From assembly GCA_007121575.1 (NCBI GenBank), contig SKKJ01000066.1, forward strand, positions 1-10,397: a stretch of DNA of 10,397 nucleotides. The letters are read 5' to 3'. Position 1 is the first letter of the stretch. The number at the start of each line of letters is the position of its first letter. Under the pieces are notes generated by a model, which worked only from the letters and a program-made list of their open reading frames with translations, did not search any database and was not told the DNA's origin. Below are positions 1-7,291 of the stretch, piece by piece. This DNA is from Natronomonas sp. (GTDB taxonomy: Archaea > Halobacteriota > Halobacteria > Halobacteriales > Haloarculaceae). The position numbers and the translations under genes were made by a program.

Positions 1-2
1 AG

Positions 3-1217
3 TAACACCGCGCCGGTCGCGAATCCACCCAAGACGACGAACAGCGTCATCGCCGTCGAGTAGGTGAGGATGATGCCGGCGAGCGTCGCCCCCAAGGCAC
101 CGATTCCGAGCGTTCCGACGTAGACGTAGCCGAACGAGAGCCCGCGTACGTTCGCGCCGGTGTACTTCGAGATAACGACTTGGTTAATCGGCGCAGCAGC
201 GAACACGGTGAAGCCGAGCAAGCCAGCCACGATCAAAAGCGGAATCAATCCGGCACTCAGCGACGGAATAAACACAAGCGCTAGCGCCAACAGCACCGAG
301 TAGGTAATTATGAGCGCGTACTCGGCTTGTATATAATCCGCGAGTTTACCACCGGAGTACTGTCCGAGTCCACCGAGCAACAACAACCCAGCGTACACGT
401 ATTGGCTCGGTTCGAAGGTTCGCCCAGAGATCTCGACGGGGGCGAAAAGCGGCACGTCGGCCAACAGATCCGGTAAGAACGTAATCGCACCCCGATAGTA
501 GAGTCCATAGAGGATGCCGATCATGAACACGAAAATAAATCCACCGACGAACAGAAGTTTCGTGTTCGCGACGAAATCGGCGAGTGTTCTGATTTCACCG
601 CTTCCATCGCTCGCGTGTGCACCACGAGCCTCACTGCCGGCGGTCTCATTGAACTCCATTCGGAAAACGATCAAAAGCGCGATCACGACCGGAATGACGA
701 GAACAGTGGCGACGACACGCCAGTGAAAGAAGGCCAGTAAAATCGCCGCGAGCAACGGACCGATGGCGACGCCGACGTTTCCTGCCGCACCGTGATACGC
801 AAACGCCGTTCCCTGCTGTTTCGTCCCACGGCTGATGAGCGCTAAGGCAACCGGATGGTAAATGCTCGCCGCCGCACCCCACAGCAATAACGCGATCGTC
901 AAGACGATGAGGTTCGGTGCAACGCTGACGATCGCGAACGATGCTCCCATCCCGATCAAACATAGGATAATGAGCCGTTTCGAACTGAAACGATCGGCGA
1001 GAATTCCGCTTGGGAGCGCCCCGATACCGGTAAGCGCATAACTCAAACCCACAACGACACCGAGAAACGCAGCCGTCGTTGAGAAAGCGTCGAGCCAAAT
1101 AACGATGAAGATGGGAATCACCAACTCATAGGTGTGAAACATCGAGTGACCGATCATGGTAAACCCCGTGATCTTTCGATCGTTCTGATCCATGGACCGA
1201 AGGTGAACGGTTGACAT
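3..1217 (-). CDS. MFS transporter, partial (C-terminus beyond left edge)
   Basis: A continuous minus-strand reading frame runs from ATG at 1217 to the left edge, about 405 codons with no stop, so only the C-terminal end is missing. The translation is strongly hydrophobic with many membrane segments. The loop after the second helix reads GALPSGILADRFSSKRLI (around residues 62-79), which is the MFS motif A pattern (G-x-L-a-D-r-x-g-r-k). A later segment, GAAASIYHPVALALISR (around 114-130), resembles the S/YHP-A region of the fosmidomycin-resistance (Fsr)-like MFS branch. A hydrophilic central loop near residues 193-212 separates the two six-helix halves. It probably acts in the cytoplasmic membrane as an exporter or carboxylate/sugar carrier; the substrate is not predictable. 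An in-frame ATG at 1193 is an alternative start. It follows the CoA-transferase on the same strand after 102 bases and may share its transcript or use its own promoter. Confidence 0.88.
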   Translation of the reverse strand, partial: MSTVHLRSMDQNDRKITGFTMIGHSMFHTYELVIPIFIVIWLDAFSTTAAFLGVVVGLSYALTGIGALPSGILADRFSSKRLIILCLIGMGASFAIVSVAPNLIVLTIALLLWGAAASIYHPVALALISRGTKQQGTAFAYHGAAGNVGVAIGPLLAAILLAFFHWRVVATVLVIPVVIALLIVFRMEFNETAGSEARGAHASDGSGEIRTLADFVANTKLLFVGGFIFVFMIGILYGLYYRGAITFLPDLLADVPLFAPVEISGRTFEPSQYVYAGLLLLGGLGQYSGGKLADYIQAEYALIITYSVLLALALVFIPSLSAGLIPLLIVAGLLGFTVFAAAPINQVVISKYTGANVRGLSFGYVYVGTLGIGALGATLAGIILTYSTAMTLFVVLGGFATGAVL

Positions 1218-1229
1218 AATAAATGGTTA
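1217..1229 (-). repeat. 13-base word shared with the divergent intergenic region (copy 2)
   Basis: Read on the minus strand this is TAACCATTTATTA, identical to 2596-2608. Its last base is the A of the proposed MFS start codon, so a protein bound here could interfere with transcription or with start-site use. Only two exact copies were noticed, so the evidence is thin. Confidence 0.3.
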
Positions 1230-1279
1230 TGCAAAATAGAATAGACGTAGCAACGAGGCAGATCCGGATATCAGTGCCG

Positions 1280-1286
1280 TTTAAAA
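1280..1286 (-). promoter_or_regulatory. Candidate box A (TATA) for the MFS gene
   Basis: On the minus strand the bases read TTTTAAA in an otherwise GC-rich stretch, about 63 bases upstream of the MFS start codon. In haloarchaea transcription starts roughly 25 bases after box A, which would give a short leader of about 40 bases. This is a pattern match only; the MFS gene could instead be read through from the CoA-transferase gene. Confidence 0.3.
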
Positions 1287-1319
1287 GGACACGAGGGAGT
1301 CAACGTACGATGACGAAAC

Positions 1320-2531
1320 CTACTCTTCTATATTGACAATTCCGTTCTCATAGAACGATTCCAGTTCCTCCGGAGAGACGCTGGTTCGCTCCGACAGCAC
1401 TTCGAGCGTGTGCTGCCCGAGATGTGGACCCGTGTGCTCGACTCGCCCGGGGGTTTTCGACATCTTCGGGAAGACGCCGTGTAACTTCACGTCGCCCAGA
1501 TCTTGGTCTTCGACCGTGATGAGCGCGTCGCGCTCTTTGAGATGTGGATCTTTGTAGATGTCTTCGATGTCGTAGATCGGGGCGATCGCCGCGTTGTTCT
1601 CTTCGAAGATCTCGATGATCTCCTCGCGATCGTGTTCGATCATCCACGCTTGAATCCGCTCGTCGAGTTCCTCAATGTGTTCGACGCGGTCCGAATGCGT
1701 CTGGAAGCGGGGATCTTCAGCCATCTCATCGCCGCCGACGATTCGCAGGACACGTTCGGCGATGCTCTGTGATGAGGCGGAGAGAGCGACCCACTCGTCG
1801 TCGGCCGTTTTATACGCGTTCCGCGGCACCGAGTAGTTCGGCACTGTGTTTCCCTGCCGCTGTCGGACGATCTTCTTCTGGTCGTATTCGATGACATGGT
1901 AGTTCATGAGCGAGGCGAAGATCGGCTCTAACAGGCTTGTGTCGATGTACTGGCCTGTGCCGCCGTTGACGTCGCGCCAGTACAGCGCGAACATCGCGGC
2001 GAACGTCGAGTAGAGCCCCGCAAACGAGTCCGCGAGCGGAAACGGCGGCAGCGTCGGCGGGCCGTCGGCCTCACCGGTCAGATGCGCGAAGCCGCTCATG
2101 GATTCGGCGAGCGTGCCGAAGCCCGGACGGTTTTTATACGGACCGTACTGGCCGAAGCCGGTGGTTTTGACCATCACGAGGTCGGAGTTAATTTCCGAAA
2201 GCGTTTCCCATCCGAGATTCCACTTTTCGAGCGTCCCGGGCCGGAAGTTCTCCAGAAAGATATCGGCGTCTTCGACCAACTCGTGAACGAGCGCTTGTCC
2301 CTCTTCGTGGTGCAGGTCGATCGCGACGCTCTTTTTGTTCCGCGCCATCGTCTTGATCTGCAACTGTTCGTCGTGAAGCCCGTCACGGAGCGGGTCGCCG
2401 AACTCCGGGTGCTCGATCTTGATGACCTCCGCACCGAAATCACCCATTAGAGTGCCCGTCCACGGGCCCGCAAAGATACCGGCGCACTCGATGACGGTGA
2501 CGCCTTCGAGCGGTAATTCTTGACTCGACAT
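1320..2531 (-). CDS. CaiB/BaiF family III CoA-transferase
   Basis: This 403-residue protein has the family's usual length (about 380-430). It opens with LPLEGVTVIECAGIFAGPW (residues 6-24), followed by LMGDFGAEVIKIEHP (28-42), both hallmarks of family III CoA-transferases such as formyl-CoA transferase and CaiB. Also present are RNKKSVAIDL (64-73), DIFLENFRPGTLEKW (90-104) and FGQYGPYKNRPGF (126-138). In LADSFAGLYS the aspartate at residue 168 lies where the family's catalytic Asp forms the acyl anhydride and thioester intermediates. The enzyme moves CoA from an acyl-CoA donor to a free carboxylate in the cytoplasm. Here it is divergent from a TRAP transporter, so it may activate the imported acid. 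Donor and acceptor cannot be read from sequence. The start ATG at 2531 sits only seven codons before the conserved N-terminal motif, as expected, and a TATA-like element lies about 42 bases upstream. Confidence 0.93.
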   Translation of the reverse strand: MSSQELPLEGVTVIECAGIFAGPWTGTLMGDFGAEVIKIEHPEFGDPLRDGLHDEQLQIKTMARNKKSVAIDLHHEEGQALVHELVEDADIFLENFRPGTLEKWNLGWETLSEINSDLVMVKTTGFGQYGPYKNRPGFGTLAESMSGFAHLTGEADGPPTLPPFPLADSFAGLYSTFAAMFALYWRDVNGGTGQYIDTSLLEPIFASLMNYHVIEYDQKKIVRQRQGNTVPNYSVPRNAYKTADDEWVALSASSQSIAERVLRIVGGDEMAEDPRFQTHSDRVEHIEELDERIQAWMIEHDREEIIEIFEENNAAIAPIYDIEDIYKDPHLKERDALITVEDQDLGDVKLHGVFPKMSKTPGRVEHTGPHLGQHTLEVLSERTSVSPEELESFYENGIVNIEE

Positions 2532-2567
2532 TACATACAGGATACGCAGTCGCTCACAAGAAGCTTG

Positions 2568-2583
2568 CCATGTTTATACATGG
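2568..2583. promoter_or_regulatory. Inverted repeat on a TATA-like element, candidate operator
   Basis: CCATGTTTATACATGG is an inverted repeat with perfect 6-base arms (CCATGT and ACATGG) and a 4-base centre. On the minus strand its core reads TATAAA, about 42 bases upstream of the CoA-transferase start codon, suitable for a box A with a short leader. A dimeric repressor bound here would block TBP at the CoA-transferase promoter. The symmetry is seen directly; its role as promoter or operator is inferred. Confidence 0.45.
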
Positions 2584-2595
2584 CTATACCGGATG

Positions 2596-2608
2596 TAACC
2601 ATTTATTA
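2596..2608 (+). repeat. 13-base word shared with the MFS start region (copy 1)
   Basis: TAACCATTTATTA occurs here in the divergent intergenic region and again, on the opposite strand, at 1217-1229 directly at the MFS start codon. A weaker relative, TTACCATTTCTTG, lies at 2645-2657. It could be a binding site for a common regulator or AT-rich coincidence. Confidence 0.3.
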
Positions 2609-2611
2609 ACC

Positions 2612-2617
2612 TTTAAA
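2612..2617 (+). promoter_or_regulatory. Candidate box A for the TRAP-TAXI cluster
   Basis: TTTAAA within an AT-rich stretch is the best TATA-like match upstream of the receptor gene. It lies about 113 bases before the start codon at 2730, so the transcript would carry a leader of roughly 90 bases containing the inverted repeat at 2657-2674. The site is itself palindromic, so its orientation is uncertain. Confidence 0.3.
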
Positions 2618-2656
2618 CAAACTCGATTGTCTATTCCGATCCTATTACCATTTCTT

Positions 2657-2674
2657 GGTAGCATTTTTGCTACC
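2657..2674. promoter_or_regulatory. Inverted repeat / hairpin upstream of the TRAP receptor
   Basis: GGTAGCATTTTTGCTACC has perfect 7-base arms (GGTAGCA and TGCTACC) around TTTT. It lies 56 bases before the receptor start codon. As DNA it could be an operator; as RNA, if transcription starts upstream, it would form a stable small hairpin in the 5' leader. It is not followed by a T-run, so it does not look like a terminator. Confidence 0.45.
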
Positions 2675-2729
2675 GGTTCGAAACCATTCCATAGTAAGGA
2701 CTAAGTATGATAGGAAGTACCACTTTGAT

Positions 2730-3851
2730 ATGCGTCAACGAAGAGAATTCCTTAGCGCGCTTGCGGCCGCCGGCTTAGTCGGTGCTGCAGGATGTGCTGG
2801 TAATGGTAACGGCAACGGCAACGGCAATGGCAACGGCAATGGGAATGGAAACGGCAATGGTAACGGCAACGGCAACGGTGGACAACAGCAAGTCGACCTC
2901 ACGATGGGTGCGTCCGGTTCCGGAAGCTCGACGTTCGCTGCCACACAGGGCATGCAGCGCGCACTGGACGCCGAAAGTGACTGGTTAGATATCACCGCAC
3001 AGGAAACGGCAGGGACCGCTGCAAGTATGCGGCTATACGCCGAAGGACAACTCGATATGACTGGCTCTGCGAGACACCTTCGGCTCGCAGCAGAGAACGA
3101 TGGTTCACCGTTTGATGAAGAATCGCTCGATCTCCTTGCGTATCAGGGATTCATAATGTTTGTAATCGACGTGTGGTTGCTGGCTCGAGATGGGTCCGGT
3201 ATCGAACATATCGATGACATCGATTCTGAGACCGTCGTTTGGCCGCTCCCTCCGGGCTTCGGTACCCGAGAAGCAACGACGGCGATGCTCCAAGAACTCG
3301 GCTTATGGGACGAGGTTGAACTCGTAAACATGGCCGAAGGCGATATCCCTGGTGTCCTCGAAGAAGGTCGTGCGGACGTTATCGGTGCGTACGGTTCTGG
3401 CGGAATCAACCTCCCCGGATGGCTCACCCAGGTCGAATCGCGCGTTGATCTGCATGCGATCGAATTCGGCGAAGAACACAAAGACGCACTCCGTGGGATC
3501 GATGATATGTCCTTCAGCGAAATGGAACCGTACGGTTTCGAGCAATCGCTCGAACTCGACCGAATCGGAATCGATGCGCTGCCGACGCTTACCCAACAGT
3601 TTACGACCGATATCGGGCGTCACGTCGAGCCCGAAGTGGCTTATGAATTGACACGGGTCGTTCACGAGGATACGGAGATGGTCCAAGAATCACAGCCTGC
3701 CTTCCCGAACTACAATGACGACCTCGAGCAGATGCTTGATGGCTATATCGAAGATCACCCGGTCCATCCGGGAGTCGCAGATTACCTCGAAGACCAAGGT
3801 GTTTGGGACGATTCGCTCGAACGCGGCGAAATCGTCGACGAACGTCCCTGA
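2730..3851 (+). CDS. TRAP transporter solute receptor, TAXI family, Tat lipoprotein
   Basis: This is the extracytoplasmic substrate-binding subunit of a TRAP transporter. From ATG 2730 the protein has 373 residues and begins MRQRREFLSALAAAGLVGAAGC, a twin-arginine signal (R4-R5, RREFL) ending in a lipobox with Cys22 as the likely lipid anchor. Thirteen Asn-Gly dipeptides (residues 25-50) form a flexible tether to the surface. The mature domain starts near residue 52 with VDLTMGASGSGSSTFAATQGM, the TAXI-type start (G-x-x-x-G-S-x-x). ETAGTAASMRLYAEGQLDM (about 92-110) and the C-terminal HPVHPGVADYLEDQGVW also match the family. A longer frame from TTG 2655 was rejected because it puts 25 hydrophilic-mixed residues before the Tat motif. 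The permease gene follows after 30 bases, as in an operon. Related receptors bind glutamate or other organic acids; the ligand here is unknown. Confidence 0.93.
   Translation: MRQRREFLSALAAAGLVGAAGCAGNGNGNGNGNGNGNGNGNGNGNGNGNGGQQQVDLTMGASGSGSSTFAATQGMQRALDAESDWLDITAQETAGTAASMRLYAEGQLDMTGSARHLRLAAENDGSPFDEESLDLLAYQGFIMFVIDVWLLARDGSGIEHIDDIDSETVVWPLPPGFGTREATTAMLQELGLWDEVELVNMAEGDIPGVLEEGRADVIGAYGSGGINLPGWLTQVESRVDLHAIEFGEEHKDALRGIDDMSFSEMEPYGFEQSLELDRIGIDALPTLTQQFTTDIGRHVEPEVAYELTRVVHEDTEMVQESQPAFPNYNDDLEQMLDGYIEDHPVHPGVADYLEDQGVWDDSLERGEIVDERP
2802..2879 (+). repeat. In-frame hexanucleotide repeat coding 13 x Asn-Gly
   Basis: Thirteen tandem AAY-GGN units encode an Asn-Gly linker directly after the lipobox of the TAXI receptor. 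The units differ at third positions (AAT and AAC; GGT, GGC, GGG, GGA), while the dipeptide pattern is kept without exception. Hexamer tracts of this kind can gain or lose units in frame. Confidence 0.95.
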
Positions 3852-3881
3852 ATAAGGCTTTCCCCATCTGACATTTTAATA

Positions 3882-5864
3882 ATGGATTTAAAACAATTCC
3901 TTCGATTACCAACCCTGTTGCTGTCGGTGCTGTTTTGGCTTGGAGTGATGTATTTCGCGTTCCGACAGCCGATTCCCGATGCACAGTACGGTGTGCTCTT
4001 TTTAGGTGGAATCATCGTCACCTATTCGCTGAATGAAATCTTGGACGGATACCGAAAATATCGCGAATCTGATTCTCGGCGTGAGGGTGCAATCACGATT
4101 TCGATTATGGTGGGTGTTATTACGCTCACGCTCATCGCGACTGCGTACTTTTATCGAAACTTCACCGAGCTATACACCATCCGGATCGGATTCGCGAATC
4201 CGATGGATTACGCGATGGGAGCTCTCGTCCTAATTGTCGTCTTTTATCTGACGTACCGTGAGTTCGGTATCCCGTTCTTTATGGTCATCCTTATCGCGCT
4301 CTCGTACGCATACTTCGGCCCGTATTTCCCCGGCGTCTTCAGCCACACCGGGCTCGGCTGGGAGCGGATCATGCAGACGCTCGTCACCGATATCGAGGGC
4401 GTCTATGGAAGCCTGAACCGCTTGGTCGCAACGTGGATCGCGCTGTTCTTGCTGTACGCCGGTTTGCTCCGCGCCTACGGCGCGTTCGATCTGATCATTC
4501 GCGCAGCGATGCGGACTGAGCGGTATCTTAAATCCGGCGTTGCGCAGTCCGCGATCGTCGCGAGTATGATTATCGGTTCGGTGAACGGAAGCGCCACCGC
4601 GAACACCGGTATCACCGGATCGCTGACGATCCCGTTGATGAAAAAGGCCGGAATGCGTGGCGAAACTGCGGGGGGGATCGAATCCGTCGCCTCGACGGGT
4701 GGACAGATCGTTCCACCAATTATGGGGGCTGCCGTCTTCCTCATGGCGTCTATTCTCGCGATTCCGTATCTCGAAGCGATGCTCGCCGGTATTCTTCCGG
4801 CGATCTTGTTTTACGTCTCGTTGGCAGTCGCGGTCCATTACGCATACGAACGCGATGTCGGTTCACAGAAAGTGGATGTCGATATCGCGGCACAGCTCGA
4901 TTCAACGAAAACGAGAACGCAACTGCTCATCGACACGACGAAGTTCCTGATCCCGTTCGCGATCTTGGTCTACTTCATCGGATATCTCCAGTTCACGGTG
5001 ATGACTTCTGCGCTGTATACGTGTATCGCGATGATTATTACCGGTGTCGGCTTCCCGATGATACAATCCCCGTCCGTCGAGACGGCTCGAGATGTCGCGG
5101 CACAGACCGTCGATGGGTTCTATAAGGGAATGATCGGTCTCGCACCGATCGCGATCATCATCGCGACGATCAACGGAATCGTCGATATCCTCATGGTGAC
5201 CGGCGTCCCCGGGAAACTGTCGCTCTTCTTGCTCGACATCTCGGGCGGGATCTTCATTCTCGCATTGCTGCTCGCGATGGTTATCTGTATCCTGCTGGGT
5301 CTCGGCATGCCGACGAGCGCGGCGTATTTGGTCGTCGCGTTGCTCGTTGCCCCGGCGTTGGTTAACCAGTTCGGAATGCCCGAACTGGCCGCACACTACT
5401 TCGTGTTCTATGCGGCGATCTTGGCGACGATCACGCCACCGGTCGCGACCGGTGTGGCGGTGGCGGCCGGGATCGCAGGTGTTGGATTCTGGAGCACTGC
5501 GAAAGAGGCGCTCCGTATCGGGGCGCCGCTTTTCGTTATCCCGTATCTGTTCGCCTTCCATCCGGCGACGATCAGTGCAACCGTGACCTCGGAGTACCTC
5601 ATCTCCGGTGCGATCGGGATCGTTTCCGCGGTCGCGATCGTCTACGCGCTCAACTACCCACCACGGTATTCCCGGTTCGACCGAATGGGTGACATGGCGA
5701 TCCGGGCGACGTATCTAGTCCTCGGCGTCTTCGCGATGATCTTCCCCGATCACCGTGCACGCATCTTCGCACTGATCGTGCTCGCTGGGATTCACATCGC
5801 GAGAAACCCGCCGTCGAAAGAGACCGTCGCCCGGCTGCGAACCCGGTTGCCTATCGGCTCCTAA
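3882..5864 (+). CDS. TRAP transporter fused permease (4TM + 12TM), TAXI-associated
   Basis: This 660-residue integral membrane protein fuses the small (DctQ-like) and large (DctM-like) TRAP permease subunits, the usual arrangement with TAXI receptors. Hydrophobic segments occupy the N-terminal third (from residue 9 onward, e.g. TLLLSVLFWLGVMYFAF), followed by the DctM-like core. Family signatures are clear: GSVNGSATANTGITGSLTIP (232-251), STGGQIVPPIMGAAVFLMA (271-289), LGLGMPTSAAYLVVALLVAP (472-491) and ATITPPVATGVAVAAGIAG (515-533). It would import the receptor-bound solute with a cation gradient, probably Na+ in a halophile. The tail after residue 570 adds further hydrophobic segments beyond the conserved core and ends in a basic cytoplasmic stretch. 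It starts 30 bases after the receptor stop, consistent with one transcript. The substrate is not evident. Confidence 0.94.
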   Translation: MDLKQFLRLPTLLLSVLFWLGVMYFAFRQPIPDAQYGVLFLGGIIVTYSLNEILDGYRKYRESDSRREGAITISIMVGVITLTLIATAYFYRNFTELYTIRIGFANPMDYAMGALVLIVVFYLTYREFGIPFFMVILIALSYAYFGPYFPGVFSHTGLGWERIMQTLVTDIEGVYGSLNRLVATWIALFLLYAGLLRAYGAFDLIIRAAMRTERYLKSGVAQSAIVASMIIGSVNGSATANTGITGSLTIPLMKKAGMRGETAGGIESVASTGGQIVPPIMGAAVFLMASILAIPYLEAMLAGILPAILFYVSLAVAVHYAYERDVGSQKVDVDIAAQLDSTKTRTQLLIDTTKFLIPFAILVYFIGYLQFTVMTSALYTCIAMIITGVGFPMIQSPSVETARDVAAQTVDGFYKGMIGLAPIAIIIATINGIVDILMVTGVPGKLSLFLLDISGGIFILALLLAMVICILLGLGMPTSAAYLVVALLVAPALVNQFGMPELAAHYFVFYAAILATITPPVATGVAVAAGIAGVGFWSTAKEALRIGAPLFVIPYLFAFHPATISATVTSEYLISGAIGIVSAVAIVYALNYPPRYSRFDRMGDMAIRATYLVLGVFAMIFPDHRARIFALIVLAGIHIARNPPSKETVARLRTRLPIGS

Positions 5865-5867
5865 CCG

Positions 5868-5880
5868 CTTTTCTTCTCTC
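5868..5880 (+). terminator. Pyrimidine-rich tract after the permease, weak terminator candidate
   Basis: Directly after the permease stop the plus strand reads CTTTTCTTCTCTC. Archaeal termination often uses T-rich tracts without a hairpin, so partial termination before the CapA-like gene is possible. The tract is interrupted by C and the case is weak. Confidence 0.25.
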
Positions 5881-5897
5881 GGTTTGTTGAATTTTCG

Positions 5898-5922
5898 GGG
5901 GAAAACGTAATGACCATTCCCC
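5898..5922 (+). other. Inverted repeat before the CapA-like gene
   Basis: GGGGAA (5898-5903) and TTCCCC (5917-5922) form perfect 6-base arms around a 13-base loop, 14 bases before the start codon at 5937. In RNA it could form a hairpin near the translation start; it could also be chance. A second pair, ATGAC (5910-5914) and GTCAT (5934-5938), overlaps it and reaches the start codon. Confidence 0.3.
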
Positions 5923-5936
5923 TGTGAGATTTTGTC

Positions 5937-7268
5937 ATGGCTTCAGAACAGTTTCAACTGGCTTGCGCTGGCGACGCGTTGATCACTCGAAAGATCGAAG
6001 AAAGCGACGATGAGGCGGCTGCCGTGCTCGATCGAGTTCGGGAGGCGGATGCCGGAATCGTCAACCTCGAAATGATGATCCACGACTTCGATGGCTATCC
6101 CGCCTCGAACGATGTCGCCCGGTTCAGCGGGACGTATCTCCGAGCCCCCGGGTGGGTACTCGATGAGCTATCGAACGCGGGCTTTTCGCTGTTTGCTGCT
6201 GCGAGCAATCACACCGGTGATTTCTCGCATGGCGGGATGTTACAGACGATGCGTGAGCTAGAGCAGCGAGAGCTGTCTTATGCTGGACTCGGCCGAAACC
6301 TGGCCGAAGCTCGAGCGCCGACCTACGTCGATACGCCCGGGGGTCGAGTCGCGCTCATTTCGGCGTGTTCGACCGTTACACCGGGAACTGAGGCCGGAGA
6401 ACGAGCGCCCGAAATCGGCGGCCGTCCCGGCCTCGCTCCGCTTCGGCTGCGGACCAGATACGTGCTTCCGGAATCGAAACTCGATGCGCTCGAAGCGATC
6501 AGCGAAACGCTCGGCCTCGAGCGGATGAAACGCGAGCGCAAAGACAGCGGTCTTCCGGCAGCCTACGCCAACGACGACGATGTATTCCACTTTTTACACG
6601 TTTCGGAGGGTCACGACTACTCGCTTGAGTTCGAATCGGGTGAGGAACCGAATATCTATCAGGTTCCTTACGAACGGGACGTACAGGCGCTATTAGCACA
6701 GATCGAGCGAGCACGGAGACAGGCCGATCGCGTGGTCGTGAGCCTGCACGCCCACGAAGGCGAAAACGGCCATTACAACGATCCGACGACCGCCCCGTTC
6801 ATTCCGGAATTCGCCAGACAGTGTGTCGATGCCGGTGCCGATGTCTTTGTCGGACACGGGCCACATACCGTCCGCGGCGTCGAGATCTACAATGGCGCGC
6901 CGCTCTTTTACAGTCTCGGGAACTTCATCTCACAGTTCGAAGCGATCCCGAAGCTGCCGCCGGAGATCTACGATCGCTTCGATCTCGGCCCCGAGGCGAC
7001 GCCCGCGGATGTCCACGAGAAGATTCTCACGAAACGGGAGTACTGGGAGAGCGTCGTGCCGATCTGTACCTTCGGCGAAGACGGCGTCGAATCGATCGAA
7101 CTCCTGCCGATCGAGCAGGGCTACGACGAGGAACCGCCGAGACACGGCCGGCCGAGATACGCGGACGAACCGACCGCAAAGCGAGTGATCGAGCGGATCG
7201 CCGAACGATCCGAGCCGTACGAGACGACGATCTCGTTCGAGGACGGTGCCGGAATCGTCGAACTGTAG
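5937..7268 (+). CDS. CapA-like (PGA_cap domain) metallo-hydrolase, cytosolic
   Basis: The 443-residue protein carries the motif series of the CapA/PgsA-type calcineurin-like fold: ACAGDALITR (Asp13), GIVNLE (Asn43, Glu45), AASNHTGDFSHGG (Asn91, His92), VVSLHAHEGE (His271, His273) and VFVGHGPHTVRGVE (His307, His310), followed by LFYSLGNFI. These residues would hold a di-metal centre. True capsule proteins such as PgsA are usually membrane-anchored, but this one begins directly with the catalytic strand and shows no signal peptide or membrane helix, so it should be cytosolic. An insertion between about 155 and 245 lengthens the domain, and about 100 residues follow the core. Capsule synthesis is unlikely: no ligase (CapB/PgsB) or CapC-like gene is nearby. 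It follows the TRAP permease by 72 bases on the same strand, suggesting action on the imported compound or a derivative, for example hydrolysis of a phosphoester or amide. That activity is inferred. Confidence 0.85.
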   Translation: MASEQFQLACAGDALITRKIEESDDEAAAVLDRVREADAGIVNLEMMIHDFDGYPASNDVARFSGTYLRAPGWVLDELSNAGFSLFAAASNHTGDFSHGGMLQTMRELEQRELSYAGLGRNLAEARAPTYVDTPGGRVALISACSTVTPGTEAGERAPEIGGRPGLAPLRLRTRYVLPESKLDALEAISETLGLERMKRERKDSGLPAAYANDDDVFHFLHVSEGHDYSLEFESGEEPNIYQVPYERDVQALLAQIERARRQADRVVVSLHAHEGENGHYNDPTTAPFIPEFARQCVDAGADVFVGHGPHTVRGVEIYNGAPLFYSLGNFISQFEAIPKLPPEIYDRFDLGPEATPADVHEKILTKREYWESVVPICTFGEDGVESIELLPIEQGYDEEPPRHGRPRYADEPTAKRVIERIAERSEPYETTISFEDGAGIVEL

Positions 7269-7291
7269 TCCTCTGCACTTCGATCGTCGAA

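Noticed and set aside
646..1098. 150-codon open frame on the minus strand inside the MFS gene
   Set aside because: Arg- and Cys-rich translation without any family resemblance; it is out of frame with the clear MFS reading frame on the same strand.
2655..2729. N-terminal extension of the TAXI receptor from a TTG start
   Set aside because: It would place 25 residues in front of the twin-arginine motif and would run through the inverted repeat at 2657-2674. ATG 2730 gives a standard Tat lipoprotein signal.
2802..2879. Possible CRISPR or minisatellite array
   Set aside because: The repeat is an in-frame hexamer with no spacers and is explained by the protein linker.
2735..2995. Antisense protein with a Leu-Pro repeat
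   Set aside because: The Leu-Pro run is just the reverse complement of the Asn-Gly codon repeat of the receptor gene.
4230..5561. Two long antisense frames (202 and 219 codons) opposite the TRAP permease
   Set aside because: Their translations are highly charged Arg/Asp/Glu-rich strings typical of frames opposite GC-rich haloarchaeal membrane-protein genes; the permease frame has unmistakable family motifs.
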